A stretch of DNA of 64,000 bases from a virus. Below the pieces are notes generated by a model, which was not told where the DNA came from, searched no databases, and saw only the letters and a program-made list of their open reading frames with translations. Positions 17,237 through 24,527 of this stretch are shown piece after piece. Location: positions 1 through 64,000 of IMG/VR virus record IMGVR_UViG_3300020170_000012; one strand, given 5' to 3'. The position numbers and the translations under genes are program-made. Within the stretch, counting starts at the first letter, position 1, and every line of letters begins with the position of its first letter.

Positions 17237-17352
17237 TGCCTCCTGTTGCTGGGAGGAGAGGCCAGCAATTGGCTGTACCGGAATCTCAAACGGAGTTTGA
17301 GCCAGTTGTTGAGCAGTTTCAACGCTCTGTTGACCGCCGGCTAACTAGTTTG

Positions 17353-17421
17353 CTACAACGCCCAAGGTGGGGGCGTAAATGAACTAGATTGCTGACTCGA
17401 ACCTTTACCGCCTCCACCCAT
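17353..17421 (-). other. Short ORF resembling the missing N-terminus of the 1610-aa protein
   Basis: Twenty-two codons reading M-GGGG-KGSSQQSSSFTPPPWAL then TAG. Ser/Gln-rich starts ending in PPW-A are typical for the N-termini of this kind of virion protein. Downstream, the frame of the big gene reads QQLAQTPFEIPVQPIAGLSS before its first ATG, which also looks coding but has no ATG, GTG or TTG start. The pieces suggest a 5' end disrupted by a frameshift and stop codons, or a sequencing error. Confidence 0.4.
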
Positions 17422-17461
17422 GGGCGTTGCGCATCACCATGCCGTCATCCATCGGGTTCAT
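17405..17461 (-). CDS. Possible 18-aa leader ORF with strong ribosome site
   Basis: The ATG at 17459-17461 is preceded by AAGGAGGTGG about ten bases upstream, the best Shine-Dalgarno in this 300-bp stretch. It encodes MNPMDDGMVMRNAHGWRR and stops at TAA inside the next short ORF, in another frame. It could be a translational leader for the virion operon or a remnant of a disrupted gene. The rest of 17237-17538 shows no other gene. Confidence 0.3.
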   Translation of the reverse strand: MNPMDDGMVMRNAHGWRR

Positions 17462-17538
17462 GGCTGGCTACCACCTCCTTCCGCGCCAAATTCAAGCGCG
17501 CCGGTAGAGCCGCGCGATGGAGACGCGCGCGCAAGGCG

Positions 17539-18057
17539 TTACTTTGGCCTATAGAATTTACCGTGAATGCGCTGCGCTGCCAAGCAGGCGGCTTCGTGGG
17601 CTTCCTCTGCTGTTTTGAAGCCGTTCACACGGATGCCAAAATTCTTGCCATGTTTATAGACCCACTTGAGGCCGATCTTGTTCGATCGCTTCAATTTTGT
17701 GTTGTGATTTTGCTGACTTTGAGAGGCGATTCTAAGATTCGAAAAACGGTTATCGAGCGCATCGCAATTGACATGATCGATTGTTTCCTTTGGGAAGTCT
17801 GGCCAATGTTCGGTGGCATAGAACCAAATGATCCAATGCTCTCGGATGCTGGTTTTGATTCCTTCGTAGAGAAAAAATTCAATGATGCGTTCTTTACCGC
17901 CACGTCTACGTTGTTTGATCCAACCGGCACGCTTGCCGTTGCGGGATCGTAAATGACCCTTTCCAGACTGATGTTTTAGAAAAATTTCTCCAGTGTCGAT
18001 TTTGATATCAAAAATTCTGTCCAACTGTTCGCGGGTAGGTAGCGGTCGTTTTCTCAT
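17539..18057 (-). CDS. HNH homing-type endonuclease with AP2-like C-terminus
   Basis: A 172-residue protein. The HNH core is IDHVNCDALDNRFSNLRIA followed by SQQNHN (residues about 93-119), with His95 and the Asn-rich helix conserved. The C-terminal 45 residues (GLKWVYKHGKNFGIRVNG, FKTAEEAHEAACLAA) resemble an AP2/NUMOD DNA-binding unit. This domain order is typical of free-standing phage homing endonucleases. The gene lies just upstream of the giant virion gene with the damaged-looking 5' end, and its ATG overlaps the stop of the preceding small gene (ATGA). Confidence 0.85.
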   Translation of the reverse strand: MRKRPLPTREQLDRIFDIKIDTGEIFLKHQSGKGHLRSRNGKRAGWIKQRRRGGKERIIEFFLYEGIKTSIREHWIIWFYATEHWPDFPKETIDHVNCDALDNRFSNLRIASQSQQNHNTKLKRSNKIGLKWVYKHGKNFGIRVNGFKTAEEAHEAACLAAQRIHGKFYRPK

Positions 18058-18230
18058 TTCTTGATGCTGACGGTGTGCGTCCCCTCCACCCGCCGCTTGC
18101 GCTGAAGATTGTGACGAGCGCGCCCCGCCCGCGCCAGCGCAACCTTGCGCTCGATGTATTTCCGATGGAGCGTCAAGTTGCGCCGGGCGGCGCGGTAGGT
18201 GTGAGCCTTTCTGATCTTCCTCCTTGCCAT
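18054..18230 (-). CDS. 58-aa Arg/Lys-rich small protein
   Basis: The ATG at 18228-18230 follows the TAA of the upstream gene with no gap, and its TGA overlaps the HNH start codon, so it is tightly coupled on both sides. The product is very basic (RRKIRKAHTYRAARRNLTL, RKYIERKVALARAGRAR) and largely helical. It may bind nucleic acid. No family was recognised. Confidence 0.5.
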   Translation of the reverse strand: MARRKIRKAHTYRAARRNLTLHRKYIERKVALARAGRARHNLQRKRRVEGTHTVSIKK

Positions 18231-18659
18231 TTAGCGGGCAGCCCCGAACTTCCTGACGTCCTTGGTGATGTGGTACGGCCGCGGGCGCTTTTTTCTAAGC
18301 TTGTGTGGTTTGTCGGGAGAGCTGGACTGCTTCTTGCCGAATCTGGCCCTATGTGCCGCGCAAAGCGGTGTGAGAATGTGCTCACTCTCCACAAACCTAC
18401 CGCCGCGGTCGAAAGCGGTCAGCTCAAGATTAAGAGATTTAGGTGTCTCAAGACGAACCCAATGGTCGCTATCTGCCGTAAGCAGATAGGTCCTTACTTT
18501 GTGGACCCTGGCGGCAATGCAATGCCCCTCGCGAACAGCCGCACGAGCTGCGGCGCATCCGCCAGGGTCCTTTACCGAACCGCCCTTGATGTCTTCTTTG
18601 GTGACGTGAATGACGATCTTCTTAGTCCCATTCACGACTTTCTTGCCGTTGATCTCCAT
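18231..18659 (-). CDS. Conserved phage hypothetical protein
   Basis: A 142-residue protein, first gene after the promoter at 18695-18723, with GGAGAAAG upstream of the ATG. It contains KDPGGCAAARAAVREGHCIAA, then ARVHKVRTYL and ELTAFDRGGRF. The D-P-x-x-C-A-A-A...A-R-V-H pattern recurs in small proteins of alphaproteobacterial phages, as far as can be recalled. The C-terminus is basic (KPHKLRKKRPRP). Function is unknown. Confidence 0.6.
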   Translation of the reverse strand: MEINGKKVVNGTKKIVIHVTKEDIKGGSVKDPGGCAAARAAVREGHCIAARVHKVRTYLLTADSDHWVRLETPKSLNLELTAFDRGGRFVESEHILTPLCAAHRARFGKKQSSSPDKPHKLRKKRPRPYHITKDVRKFGAAR

Positions 18660-18694
18660 GTTTTCTTTCTCCGTTGGTGACCAGCACCTACGGT

Positions 18695-18723
18695 GATTTA
18701 GTTTTTGTCACCGCAAAAGTCAA
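18695..18723 (-). promoter_or_regulatory. Promoter of the shared phage family (TTGACT-17-TAAATC)
   Basis: On the minus strand TTGACT (18723-18718), a 17-bp spacer containing GTGACA, and TAAATC (18700-18695). It sits about 35 bp upstream of the 142-residue gene and would drive that gene, the small basic gene, HNH and perhaps the large virion genes. Confidence 0.7.
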
Positions 18724-18747
18724 CTATCTCTTTCTTTGATCCATGGG

Positions 18748-19341
18748 TCAAGCGGTGACGAAGCCTTGTCCAATTTCTGAGTCGAGTTCCGCAATCGCTC
18801 TGGCGAGGATGACTGTTCCAAGTTGGTGATCCCAAGTTCCGCGGCTCCAGCCTCCTGGCCCGTCATGCACAAATTTCCCACCTCGGTATATGCTGGTCCC
18901 TGACCAAGGATACCCGCTTGGGCGGCTATGCTCTCTTGGGCCGAAACCGTTCCACTTCTCCCACTCATAGACGGCAAATTCCCAGGTGTGCGGGTTCCTG
19001 TTAAACGCCGCCACCACGTGATCAAGGTCGAGAGCATCGGTAACTCCTTCCTCCCAGGTTGCGAACGGCCCGCGGTTGCGGGGCCAGTCCGTGGTTTTCT
19101 TGTCGGTCCCGATGATGCGGTCACCATTGCCGAAGTAGGCATCGAAGCGTGGGTTCTCGCGCTCGAACACCGGCATCGTCCAGAGCGCCGGCACGCCGCA
19201 GTCTTTTTGCACCGCAAGAAAGCGGTCCCGGTGCGCCAGGAGCTGCTTTGCGGCGGTCGTCGCCTCCGTCATCCGCAGGAACTTCATGGCAGCAAGGTCT
19301 TGCTTGTATTCCGGTTCCAAGGCTTCAAACGTCAGGTCCAT
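18748..19341 (-). CDS. Endolysin (phage lysozyme-like)
   Basis: A 197-residue protein with the conserved pattern of phage lysozyme-like endolysins: PVFERENPRFDAYFGNG (ERE motif with a likely catalytic Glu), RGPFATWEEGVTDAL, then YEWEKWNGFG, PSGYPWSGT and GGKFVHDG. There is no signal peptide, so release would need a holin. It overlaps the end of the upstream GNAT gene by 17 bases, placing lysis at the end of the glycan-gene operon. The family is confidently a lysin; the exact bond cleaved (muramidase is likely) is inferred. Confidence 0.75.
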   Translation of the reverse strand: MDLTFEALEPEYKQDLAAMKFLRMTEATTAAKQLLAHRDRFLAVQKDCGVPALWTMPVFERENPRFDAYFGNGDRIIGTDKKTTDWPRNRGPFATWEEGVTDALDLDHVVAAFNRNPHTWEFAVYEWEKWNGFGPREHSRPSGYPWSGTSIYRGGKFVHDGPGGWSRGTWDHQLGTVILARAIAELDSEIGQGFVTA

Positions 19342-19777
19342 CTGACTTCTCCATTAGTGTGACACTATGCCTCAGTGTAACCTGAAAATCAACGAACCCG
19401 ATCGAGCGGAACATTTCGAGTGACGTGGTGTTTTTTGGGTTGATGTTGGCGATAAACTTGTTGGGGATAGGATGGCGCCGCATCAGCTCCTTCACGGCCC
19501 ACGCTCCGTATCCCTTCCGCTGGTCGCTTTTCCGGATATCAATCCCAATCTCCTCACGATTGGTGATGTAGGCCGAACCGACGCGCACGTCATCAGCCAT
19601 GACGATGAACCACCCGCGGTACGGCTTCGAACGGTAGAACTCGATGTGGTCAGCGACCGTCGGCATGACACGGTGGCTGAGCGAAACCGTGTCGATGTCG
19701 CGCTGTCGGAGTAGTTCATAGAGGAACGGGATGGCGTTGAGATCGCAATAGACGTCGACAAGCGCCATGTTAGCCAC
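19325..19777 (-). CDS. GNAT acetyltransferase, PseH-like
   Basis: A 150-residue GNAT. The GTG at 19777 has AGGAG seven bases upstream and lies inside the end of the synthase gene (8-base overlap). Core features are WFIVMADDVRVGSAYI, IGIDIRKSDQRKGYG (acetyl-CoA loop Q-R-K-G-Y-G, residues 86-91) and the C-terminal FIANINPKNTTSLEMFRSIGF. The NP-x-N-x-x-S...F-x-x-x-GF ending is that of RimJ/PseH-type sugar or peptide N-acetyltransferases. Next to NeuB-, DegT- and PseB-like genes, the best guess is acetylation of an amino-sugar intermediate. Confidence 0.7.
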   Translation of the reverse strand: MANMALVDVYCDLNAIPFLYELLRQRDIDTVSLSHRVMPTVADHIEFYRSKPYRGWFIVMADDVRVGSAYITNREEIGIDIRKSDQRKGYGAWAVKELMRRHPIPNKFIANINPKNTTSLEMFRSIGFVDFQVTLRHSVTLMEKSDGPDV

Positions 19778-20528
19778 GAAGAATCTCCTCGATTTCGCGA
19801 ATGCGCTTGGTTTTCATGCTGAATACCTGCCATGTCCATGAAAAAGCATCGTCGGGAGTGCTGACACCTGGAAGTTTGAGATGCCACTCGATCATCGTGG
19901 CACCGTAGGTGGCGGCAATATCACCGGCGTGGTGGTCGGTCGTGTGGTCGGACAATCCCCAGAGCCATTGCTTGCTGGGCCACCTCTTATCTACCCATGC
20001 CCACTGCCGCAGGCGAGCGAGATTGGCGGCACGCGCCGATACCGCATAGTCGGTCGCGTGCAGAACCGTCAGCTTGGAATAATTTGGTGGGAAGACATCT
20101 TCGCCCTGGTTGGCAGACATGATCAGCGGTTTTCCCGTTTTCATTGCCGCGCCGATCAACAAGCTGTAGTAAGCCTCAAAACTGGATATCTTGTAGCGTG
20201 GACAGCCTAGCGTCTCCAGGAACGCCACGTCGTCAGGATCGAACACAGAGGCGTGCCACGTCAGGCCGCCCTCGTTGGCGAACCCGATCAGCTCCGGAAA
20301 CCATTCGCGTGGGGTGTGGGTCTGCACATAGAGCTGGGCGAGCGCGGCGTGGCTGTACGCATTCTTTATCCGTGGATGGGAGCTGCGCTTCCCGGCAAGC
20401 AATGTCGGCTGAAAGCACTGAAACTTGACGCCGGTCGCACCGGCGATACACGCCTCGACGATCAACTTCTTGGCGTTCTCCAGACTGCCGCCGTGGCAGC
20501 CAGAGATTTCTGCGATGATCTCGATCAC
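19770..20528 (-). CDS. NeuB/PseI-family nonulosonate synthase-like protein (no SAF domain)
   Basis: A 252-residue TIM-barrel protein matching the catalytic domain of sialic/pseudaminic/legionaminic acid synthases: IIAEISGCHGGSLENAKKLI, GVKFQCFQP (residues 34-41), RYKISSFE, PLIMSAN, LHATDYAV, GLSDHT (191-196) and IEWHLKLPG in place of IEKHF. Canonical enzymes (about 340 residues) add a C-terminal SAF/antifreeze-like domain that is absent here; the protein ends just after the barrel. The usual AEIGxNHxG is altered to AEISGCHGG. Family condensation is PEP plus a 6-carbon amino sugar to give a 9-carbon acid. Coupled by ATGA to the upstream aminotransferase. Confidence 0.75.
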   Translation of the reverse strand: MIEIIAEISGCHGGSLENAKKLIVEACIAGATGVKFQCFQPTLLAGKRSSHPRIKNAYSHAALAQLYVQTHTPREWFPELIGFANEGGLTWHASVFDPDDVAFLETLGCPRYKISSFEAYYSLLIGAAMKTGKPLIMSANQGEDVFPPNYSKLTVLHATDYAVSARAANLARLRQWAWVDKRWPSKQWLWGLSDHTTDHHAGDIAATYGATMIEWHLKLPGVSTPDDAFSWTWQVFSMKTKRIREIEEILRG

Positions 20529-21604
20529 AGCTTCGCCGCCTTCCTCAATGCATTGCCGACCTGGATGAGATCATTCTCATACATCCACGCGCACAGCTCG
20601 AAGACGATGGTGGTCTTGGAGATGTGCTCAGCGATCGGCCCGTCGAACCGCGTCGTGTCCTGGAACGCCGGCAAGTGGGAGAGAGGGCGATACATGGGTG
20701 CCGCAGGCACCCCATCTTGTGTAAGCGATTGGATGATGGCATCACGCTTATCCGCCGGAACCTGGAAAGCATAGCAATAGCGCGCTGACTTGGTGCCGGG
20801 ACGGGGACTGATTGGCACGAAAGCCGACGGCATATGATCATCGAGACGCTTGGCGAGCCAATTCAGGTCGTAGATCGTCCCGTCGATCCGCGCCATCTGC
20901 GATAGCACGAGGATCGCGCTGATCTCCGTTGGCCGTAGGTTAAGTCCGATACTGGCATGAATTGCCGCCTCAGCATTTTCGCCGTGATTGATGAACATTC
21001 GCATCGCGTCGGCAAGGTGAGCATCATCGCAGGAGATAATCCCCATCTCGCCGGCGTTGATCTGCTTGTGGACATTGAAACTTGTCACACAGATATGTGC
21101 GATGTTCTCTGACCACGTGCCTTGACCATAGTTCGAAAGGATGCCTTGGGCGTTGTCGAGAATCAGAGCGTCGATGTCTCCCCACTGCGAGTCGATCGGG
21201 TGGCCCCATAGCGATGTCCCGATTACGACGTCCATCGGCAAACAGTTTGAGGCAGCCTTGTAGCTGATGCCGCCGTGTGCGTCGACATCGAGGAACTCCA
21301 ACGTCGCATCGCAATAGAGCGGAACAGCAGCGGTCGCGGACATGGACAATTCTGGTACACCGACACGCATCGTCGGACCGATATCCATCGCAACGCAAGC
21401 TGCGTGCAGCCCCGATGTCGCGCTGTTGCAGCAGATTGCGTGCTTCCGATTGAATTTTGTGCACCACATTTCCTCAAGACGCTGCACCGCGGCGCCGCCC
21501 CATGGATTGCCGGCGAGGTAGCCGGACAGCGGCGAGCCCATCTCAAGGAACCTTGTAACCGCTTTGATATCGTCCTGGGTTATTGACTGGCGGATGGGGA
21601 TCAT
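20525..21604 (-). CDS. DegT/DnrJ/EryC1-family sugar aminotransferase (PseC-like)
   Basis: A 359-residue PLP-dependent fold-type I aminotransferase: CNSATSGLHAAC (cofactor phosphate site), ILDNAQGI (Asp contacting the ring), and SFNVHKQINAGEMG with the Schiff-base Lys at residue 180. Length and motif order fit the nucleotide-sugar C4 aminotransferases that act after a 4,6-dehydratase such as PseB. It overlaps the synthase downstream (ATGA) and a small membrane ORF upstream. Neighbours support the second step of a nonulosonate-like pathway. Confidence 0.85.
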   Translation of the reverse strand: MIPIRQSITQDDIKAVTRFLEMGSPLSGYLAGNPWGGAAVQRLEEMWCTKFNRKHAICCNSATSGLHAACVAMDIGPTMRVGVPELSMSATAAVPLYCDATLEFLDVDAHGGISYKAASNCLPMDVVIGTSLWGHPIDSQWGDIDALILDNAQGILSNYGQGTWSENIAHICVTSFNVHKQINAGEMGIISCDDAHLADAMRMFINHGENAEAAIHASIGLNLRPTEISAILVLSQMARIDGTIYDLNWLAKRLDDHMPSAFVPISPRPGTKSARYCYAFQVPADKRDAIIQSLTQDGVPAAPMYRPLSHLPAFQDTTRFDGPIAEHISKTTIVFELCAWMYENDLIQVGNALRKAAKL

Positions 21605-21698
21605 GAGCGTTGCTCCAGAAAAATAATGCGAGGATGCACAGGCAGAAGATGGCGAACACGATGAAGACAGCGCGCTCTTGGTCGTCGGGGTGCATCAT
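21543..21698 (-). CDS. 51-aa single-span membrane protein (holin-like candidate)
   Basis: The ATG at 21696-21698 overlaps the stop of the MazG gene (ATGA). The protein reads MMHPDDQERAVFIVFAIFCL then continues hydrophobic to ALFFW, giving one membrane span with an acidic N-terminus and short soluble tail. Its last 62 bases overlap the aminotransferase start in another frame. Because the endolysin is at the end of the same operon, a holin or antiholin role is conceivable but unproven. Confidence 0.45.
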   Translation of the reverse strand: MMHPDDQERAVFIVFAIFCLCILALFFWSNAHDPHPPVNNPGRYQSGYKVP

Positions 21699-22015
21699 TT
21701 GATGAACGTTTTGAAGCCGTGGTCCTTGGATGTCTTGTTGAACTTTTCTGCAATCGCCGACGGAAGATCAATTCCTTCCATGGTTGCGATCATGTCAACG
21801 ACGATGACGATATCAGCTAATTCTTCAGCCAACCGTTCCACCGTGGAGCGGCTACCAACAATGCCTAGCCGCTCCCGTTCAAGCTTCTTGGCGATATTGC
21901 ACGCCTCTCCGGTTTCTCCGGCAAGCTCGCAACCAAAGAATGATAGACCAAGCTTGCCGTTCGGGTCCCACTCCTTAGAGCGGCGCGCGTTCGCTTGTCT
22001 CAGTTTTTCGAGCAT
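21695..22015 (-). CDS. MazG-like nucleotide pyrophosphohydrolase
   Basis: A 106-residue all-alpha NTP-PPase. GCELAGETGEACNIAKKLERE supplies the E-x-x-E-x-x-E pattern and VERLAEELADIVIVVDMIA supplies the downstream E-x-x-D metal site, as in the MazG and dCTPase families. A single short domain like this is common in phages, where it trims nucleotide pools or (p)ppGpp-related signals. It lies between the PseB-like gene (stop/start overlap) and the small membrane ORF within the glycan operon, but probably acts in nucleotide metabolism. Confidence 0.8.
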   Translation of the reverse strand: MLEKLRQANARRSKEWDPNGKLGLSFFGCELAGETGEACNIAKKLERERLGIVGSRSTVERLAEELADIVIVVDMIATMEGIDLPSAIAEKFNKTSKDHGFKTFIK

Positions 22016-22878
22016 TACAGGCTCCTCAGCTCCTCGCGCAATTCCTCAACCGACATCCGCCGCGCATCCGCGCTCGACACGCAGGGGACGATCTCCTCGT
22101 GCTGTTTCTCCCACGGTCCGAGCCCGACCACGGTGCCAGCTTCGAGCCCCATGGCCGTGAGCAGGTCGCCGAGGCGGTAGGCCGGCATGCCACGCGACCA
22201 GATGAACCGATCAGCACCATCAAAATCAAACAGCCGATGGCTGACCAGGTCGACTGCCTGATCGATTCGCATGAAAAAACGCGTGGCGTTAAGATCGGTA
22301 ACCATCACCCGTTTCATCATTCCGCCGGCCGACGCAGCTTGCCAAGTGCGCACGACAGACCCTCTCGACCCAAAGATGTTGCCGTAACGCACGACCGAAA
22401 ACTTCATCCTACCGCCGGCCAGGATGTTGGCCGCCAGCATCAGGCGTTCGGCGGTGAGCTTGGTGGCGCCGTAGAGGTTGACCGGGTTGCACGCCTTGTC
22501 GGTCGAGAGCCCCACCATATGCTTGGCGGTCGGGGTCCGTAGCGCCGCGTGGATGACGTTGGCGGTCCCTTCGACGTTGGTCCGTACCGCCTCGATAGGA
22601 TCGTTCTCGCACTTTTCGATGCGTTTGAGAGCCGCCGCATGCACAATATGCGAAATGTTATGCATCGCCATTTCAAGGCGACGCTCGTCACGGATATCCC
22701 CAAGATAAAACCGAAGACGATCAGCGCCAAGGTGTCCATCGAACTCCCTTTCCATCTCGGCCTGCTTCAGCTCGTCGCGCGACAGGACAACGATGCGCTC
22801 GACGCCGATGCGAAGCATCTCAGGAACGAAGGCGTGCCCGAAAGTTCCGGTTCCGCCTGAGATTAGAACGCCTCTCAC
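22015..22878 (-). CDS. UDP-GlcNAc 4,6-dehydratase-like SDR (PseB/CapD-like)
   Basis: A 287-residue extended SDR. The NAD-binding motif GGTGTFG is at residues 8-14, followed by DIRD (61-64), HAAALKRI, and LSTDKACNPVNLYGATK with Tyr136 and Lys140 of YxxxK. The T-D-K-A-x-x-P x-N-x-Y-G-A-T-K string is diagnostic of the PseB/FlaA1/CapD short dehydratases. Expected reaction: dehydration of a UDP-N-acetylhexosamine to the 4-keto-6-deoxy sugar. It lies next to MazG and is ATGA-coupled to a DNA-binding-type gene upstream. Length is slightly below the usual about 330 residues, mostly at the C-terminus. Confidence 0.85.
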   Translation of the reverse strand: MRGVLISGGTGTFGHAFVPEMLRIGVERIVVLSRDELKQAEMEREFDGHLGADRLRFYLGDIRDERRLEMAMHNISHIVHAAALKRIEKCENDPIEAVRTNVEGTANVIHAALRTPTAKHMVGLSTDKACNPVNLYGATKLTAERLMLAANILAGGRMKFSVVRYGNIFGSRGSVVRTWQAASAGGMMKRVMVTDLNATRFFMRIDQAVDLVSHRLFDFDGADRFIWSRGMPAYRLGDLLTAMGLEAGTVVGLGPWEKQHEEIVPCVSSADARRMSVEELREELRSL

Positions 22879-23102
22879 TGCACCCCCTCAATGATATCGT
22901 CCGGAAGGCTGATGCCTTCATTGACAAGCGCCATGACCAGGAGGCGGCGGACCGCGCCGGAGCTGGTCAGCACCGGATTGTCGATGCGGGTGTGCTGCCA
23001 CACGTCGATCGCCTTCCAGATGGCGGGCGACAGGCGAACGGAGCGGGCAGGAGTGACGCCGGTCGGAGGACGACCTAGCGGACGCTTTGGCTTTTTCTGC
23101 AT
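22875..23102 (-). CDS. Small ribbon-helix-helix-like protein
   Basis: A 75-residue basic protein: KKPKRPLGRPPTGVTPARSV, then RLSPAIWKAIDVWQ, and a second helix (GAVRRLLVMALVNEG). A strand followed by two helices is the RHH/CopG-type layout. It is the first gene of the minus operon and faces the divergent DUF932 gene across a promoter region rich in TGTCAC motifs, so it could regulate that region. DNA binding is inferred from shape only. Confidence 0.55.
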   Translation of the reverse strand: MQKKPKRPLGRPPTGVTPARSVRLSPAIWKAIDVWQHTRIDNPVLTSSGAVRRLLVMALVNEGISLPDDIIEGVQ

Positions 23103-23130
23103 GATTTATTTTCTGTCACACGATTAAGTC

Positions 23131-23161
23131 TTGACTTTCGAATTCCTGTCACTCATATACT
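23131..23161 (+). promoter_or_regulatory. Promoter of the shared family upstream of the DUF932 gene
   Basis: TTGACT (23131-23136), 19-bp spacer carrying TGTCAC, TATACT (23156-23161), 87 bp upstream of the DUF932 start. A second TGTCAC (23113-23119) lies just outside, toward the divergent minus-strand gene. The spacer is two bases longer than in the other family members. Confidence 0.55.
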
Positions 23162-23247
23162 CGTTTGGTGGTCGATGGCAAGGGGCCTTCCAGGGTTTCG
23201 TCCCAAAAAGGTTGACCCGAACCGGAAGACACCAAAAGGAGCACATC

Positions 23248-24324
23248 ATGCAAACCGGCCTATCTCTCCGTGATCTCGCCGCAAAGCTTGAGACGGAGAA
23301 GCACCAGAAAAAGGACATGATTGTCAATACCGGCTCGACTGAGCTGGTGGTGTTCAACGGCGACCTGCATCTGGACACCCAGGACAATGGCGGCGGTCTC
23401 TATCCGCTTCGTCCGTTGGCCCACAACCAGCTCGCCGACCATACCGGCGTTCCCCTGAAATACTACAAAAGAATGCACCAGGACGCGCCAGACCTTCTCG
23501 CCAAGAACGTCAATACATGGCTCCATCGCAATCCTGAACCTCGGATGTTCCGGACCATGGCCGGCAAAGGCCGGGCGTGGCTTTCGAACCGCTACTTGCG
23601 GATTGAGAACGAGCTGATCGCCGAGGTGGCGCTCAATGCCCTGATGGCCAGCGGCATGCGACCGAATCAGGTCGTGTCCTGCAACGTCACCGAAACCAAG
23701 CTCTACATCCAGGCGGTGATGCCGAACCTGGAGGCCCAGGTCAAGGGCTCGCGCCGGGTCGGCGACATCATCCAAGGCGGTGTCGTCATCACCAACTCGG
23801 AAGTCGGCAAGGGCCGGATCGATGTCAGCGAGTTCGACCACGCCCTGGTCTGCCTCAATGGCATGGTTGGACAGTCCCTGTTCAAGAAAACCCACCTTGG
23901 CGGCGCCCTGGATAGCGACGAGGCGCTCTTGCAGGACGACACTAAGCGGACTATGGACGACGCCCTTATCCTGCAAATCCGCGACATGATCGCCGCGGCA
24001 ATCGATCCGATCCGGTTCCGCAACCGCCTTGAGCGGATGGAAACCCTCACCCGCAAGGAAATCGAGGGCAATCCGGCCGAAAGCGTCAAGGTTCTGACCA
24101 AGGTTCTTGGTCCTGCCGTCGGCTTGACTGAAAAGGAGGAGGGGTCGATCCTCAATGCCCTGATCCGTGGCGGCGACGTGTCGGCCTGGGGTCTCCTCAA
24201 TGCCGTGACGTTCCAGGCCAACGCCGAGACGAACTACGACCGCGCTGTTGAGCTGGAAGCGGCCGGCGGCAAGCTCCTCGCCCTCCCGGCGCCGGAGTGG
24301 TCGAAAATCCTCAAGGCTGAATAG
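23248..24324 (+). CDS. DUF932-family phage/plasmid protein
   Basis: A 358-residue protein. The ATG at 23248 has AAAAGGAG just upstream, so it is preferred over an in-frame ATG 39 codons earlier that overlaps the promoter. The sequence LSLRDLAAKLETEK, YPLRPLAHNQLADHTGVP, KYYKRM and KGRAWLSNRYLRIEN follows the DUF932 (phage/plasmid-like TIGR03299) pattern. Proteins of this family are common early genes on phages and plasmids and are of unknown biochemical function. A terminator follows directly, so the gene is probably monocistronic. Confidence 0.75.
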   Translation: MQTGLSLRDLAAKLETEKHQKKDMIVNTGSTELVVFNGDLHLDTQDNGGGLYPLRPLAHNQLADHTGVPLKYYKRMHQDAPDLLAKNVNTWLHRNPEPRMFRTMAGKGRAWLSNRYLRIENELIAEVALNALMASGMRPNQVVSCNVTETKLYIQAVMPNLEAQVKGSRRVGDIIQGGVVITNSEVGKGRIDVSEFDHALVCLNGMVGQSLFKKTHLGGALDSDEALLQDDTKRTMDDALILQIRDMIAAAIDPIRFRNRLERMETLTRKEIEGNPAESVKVLTKVLGPAVGLTEKEEGSILNALIRGGDVSAWGLLNAVTFQANAETNYDRAVELEAAGGKLLALPAPEWSKILKAE

Positions 24325-24338
24325 GTTCCTCCCCACTG

Positions 24339-24367
24339 GCCGGGCGCAAATGCCCGGCTGTTTTTTT
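24339..24367 (+). terminator. Rho-independent terminator after the DUF932 gene
   Basis: Stem GCCGGGC (24339-24345) and GCCCGGC (24352-24358) with a six-base loop, then TG and seven T (24361-24367). It is 15 bases after the DUF932 stop. Confidence 0.9.
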
Positions 24368-24377
24368 AGGAATCCAC

Positions 24378-24527
24378 ATGATCACCGGAATTGTTCTTTT
24401 CGTCATCGGCGCGATTATGTATTTCACCGGCGTATTCCGGTGGAACTTTGGCCTCATGGCCGCCGGTTTCGTCATCGGGATGAGTGGGTTTGTCGTGTTT
24501 GTGTCGAATGCAGTCCAGCTACCATGA
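24378..24527 (+). CDS. 49-aa two-span membrane protein
   Basis: Reads MITGIVLFVIGAIMYFTGVF, then RWNFGLMAAGFVIGMSGFVV, giving two short hydrophobic helices with a basic turn. The TGA overlaps the next ATG (ATGA). It follows the terminator by only ten bases, so its promoter is unclear. Function is unknown. Confidence 0.5.
   Translation: MITGIVLFVIGAIMYFTGVFRWNFGLMAAGFVIGMSGFVVFVSNAVQLP

Noticed and set aside
17366-17385. tRNA-like T-loop sequence GGTTCGAGTC on the minus strand
   Set aside because: The flanking bases do not form a T-stem, acceptor stem or anticodon arm, and the bases are read as the Ser/Gln-rich protein remnant.
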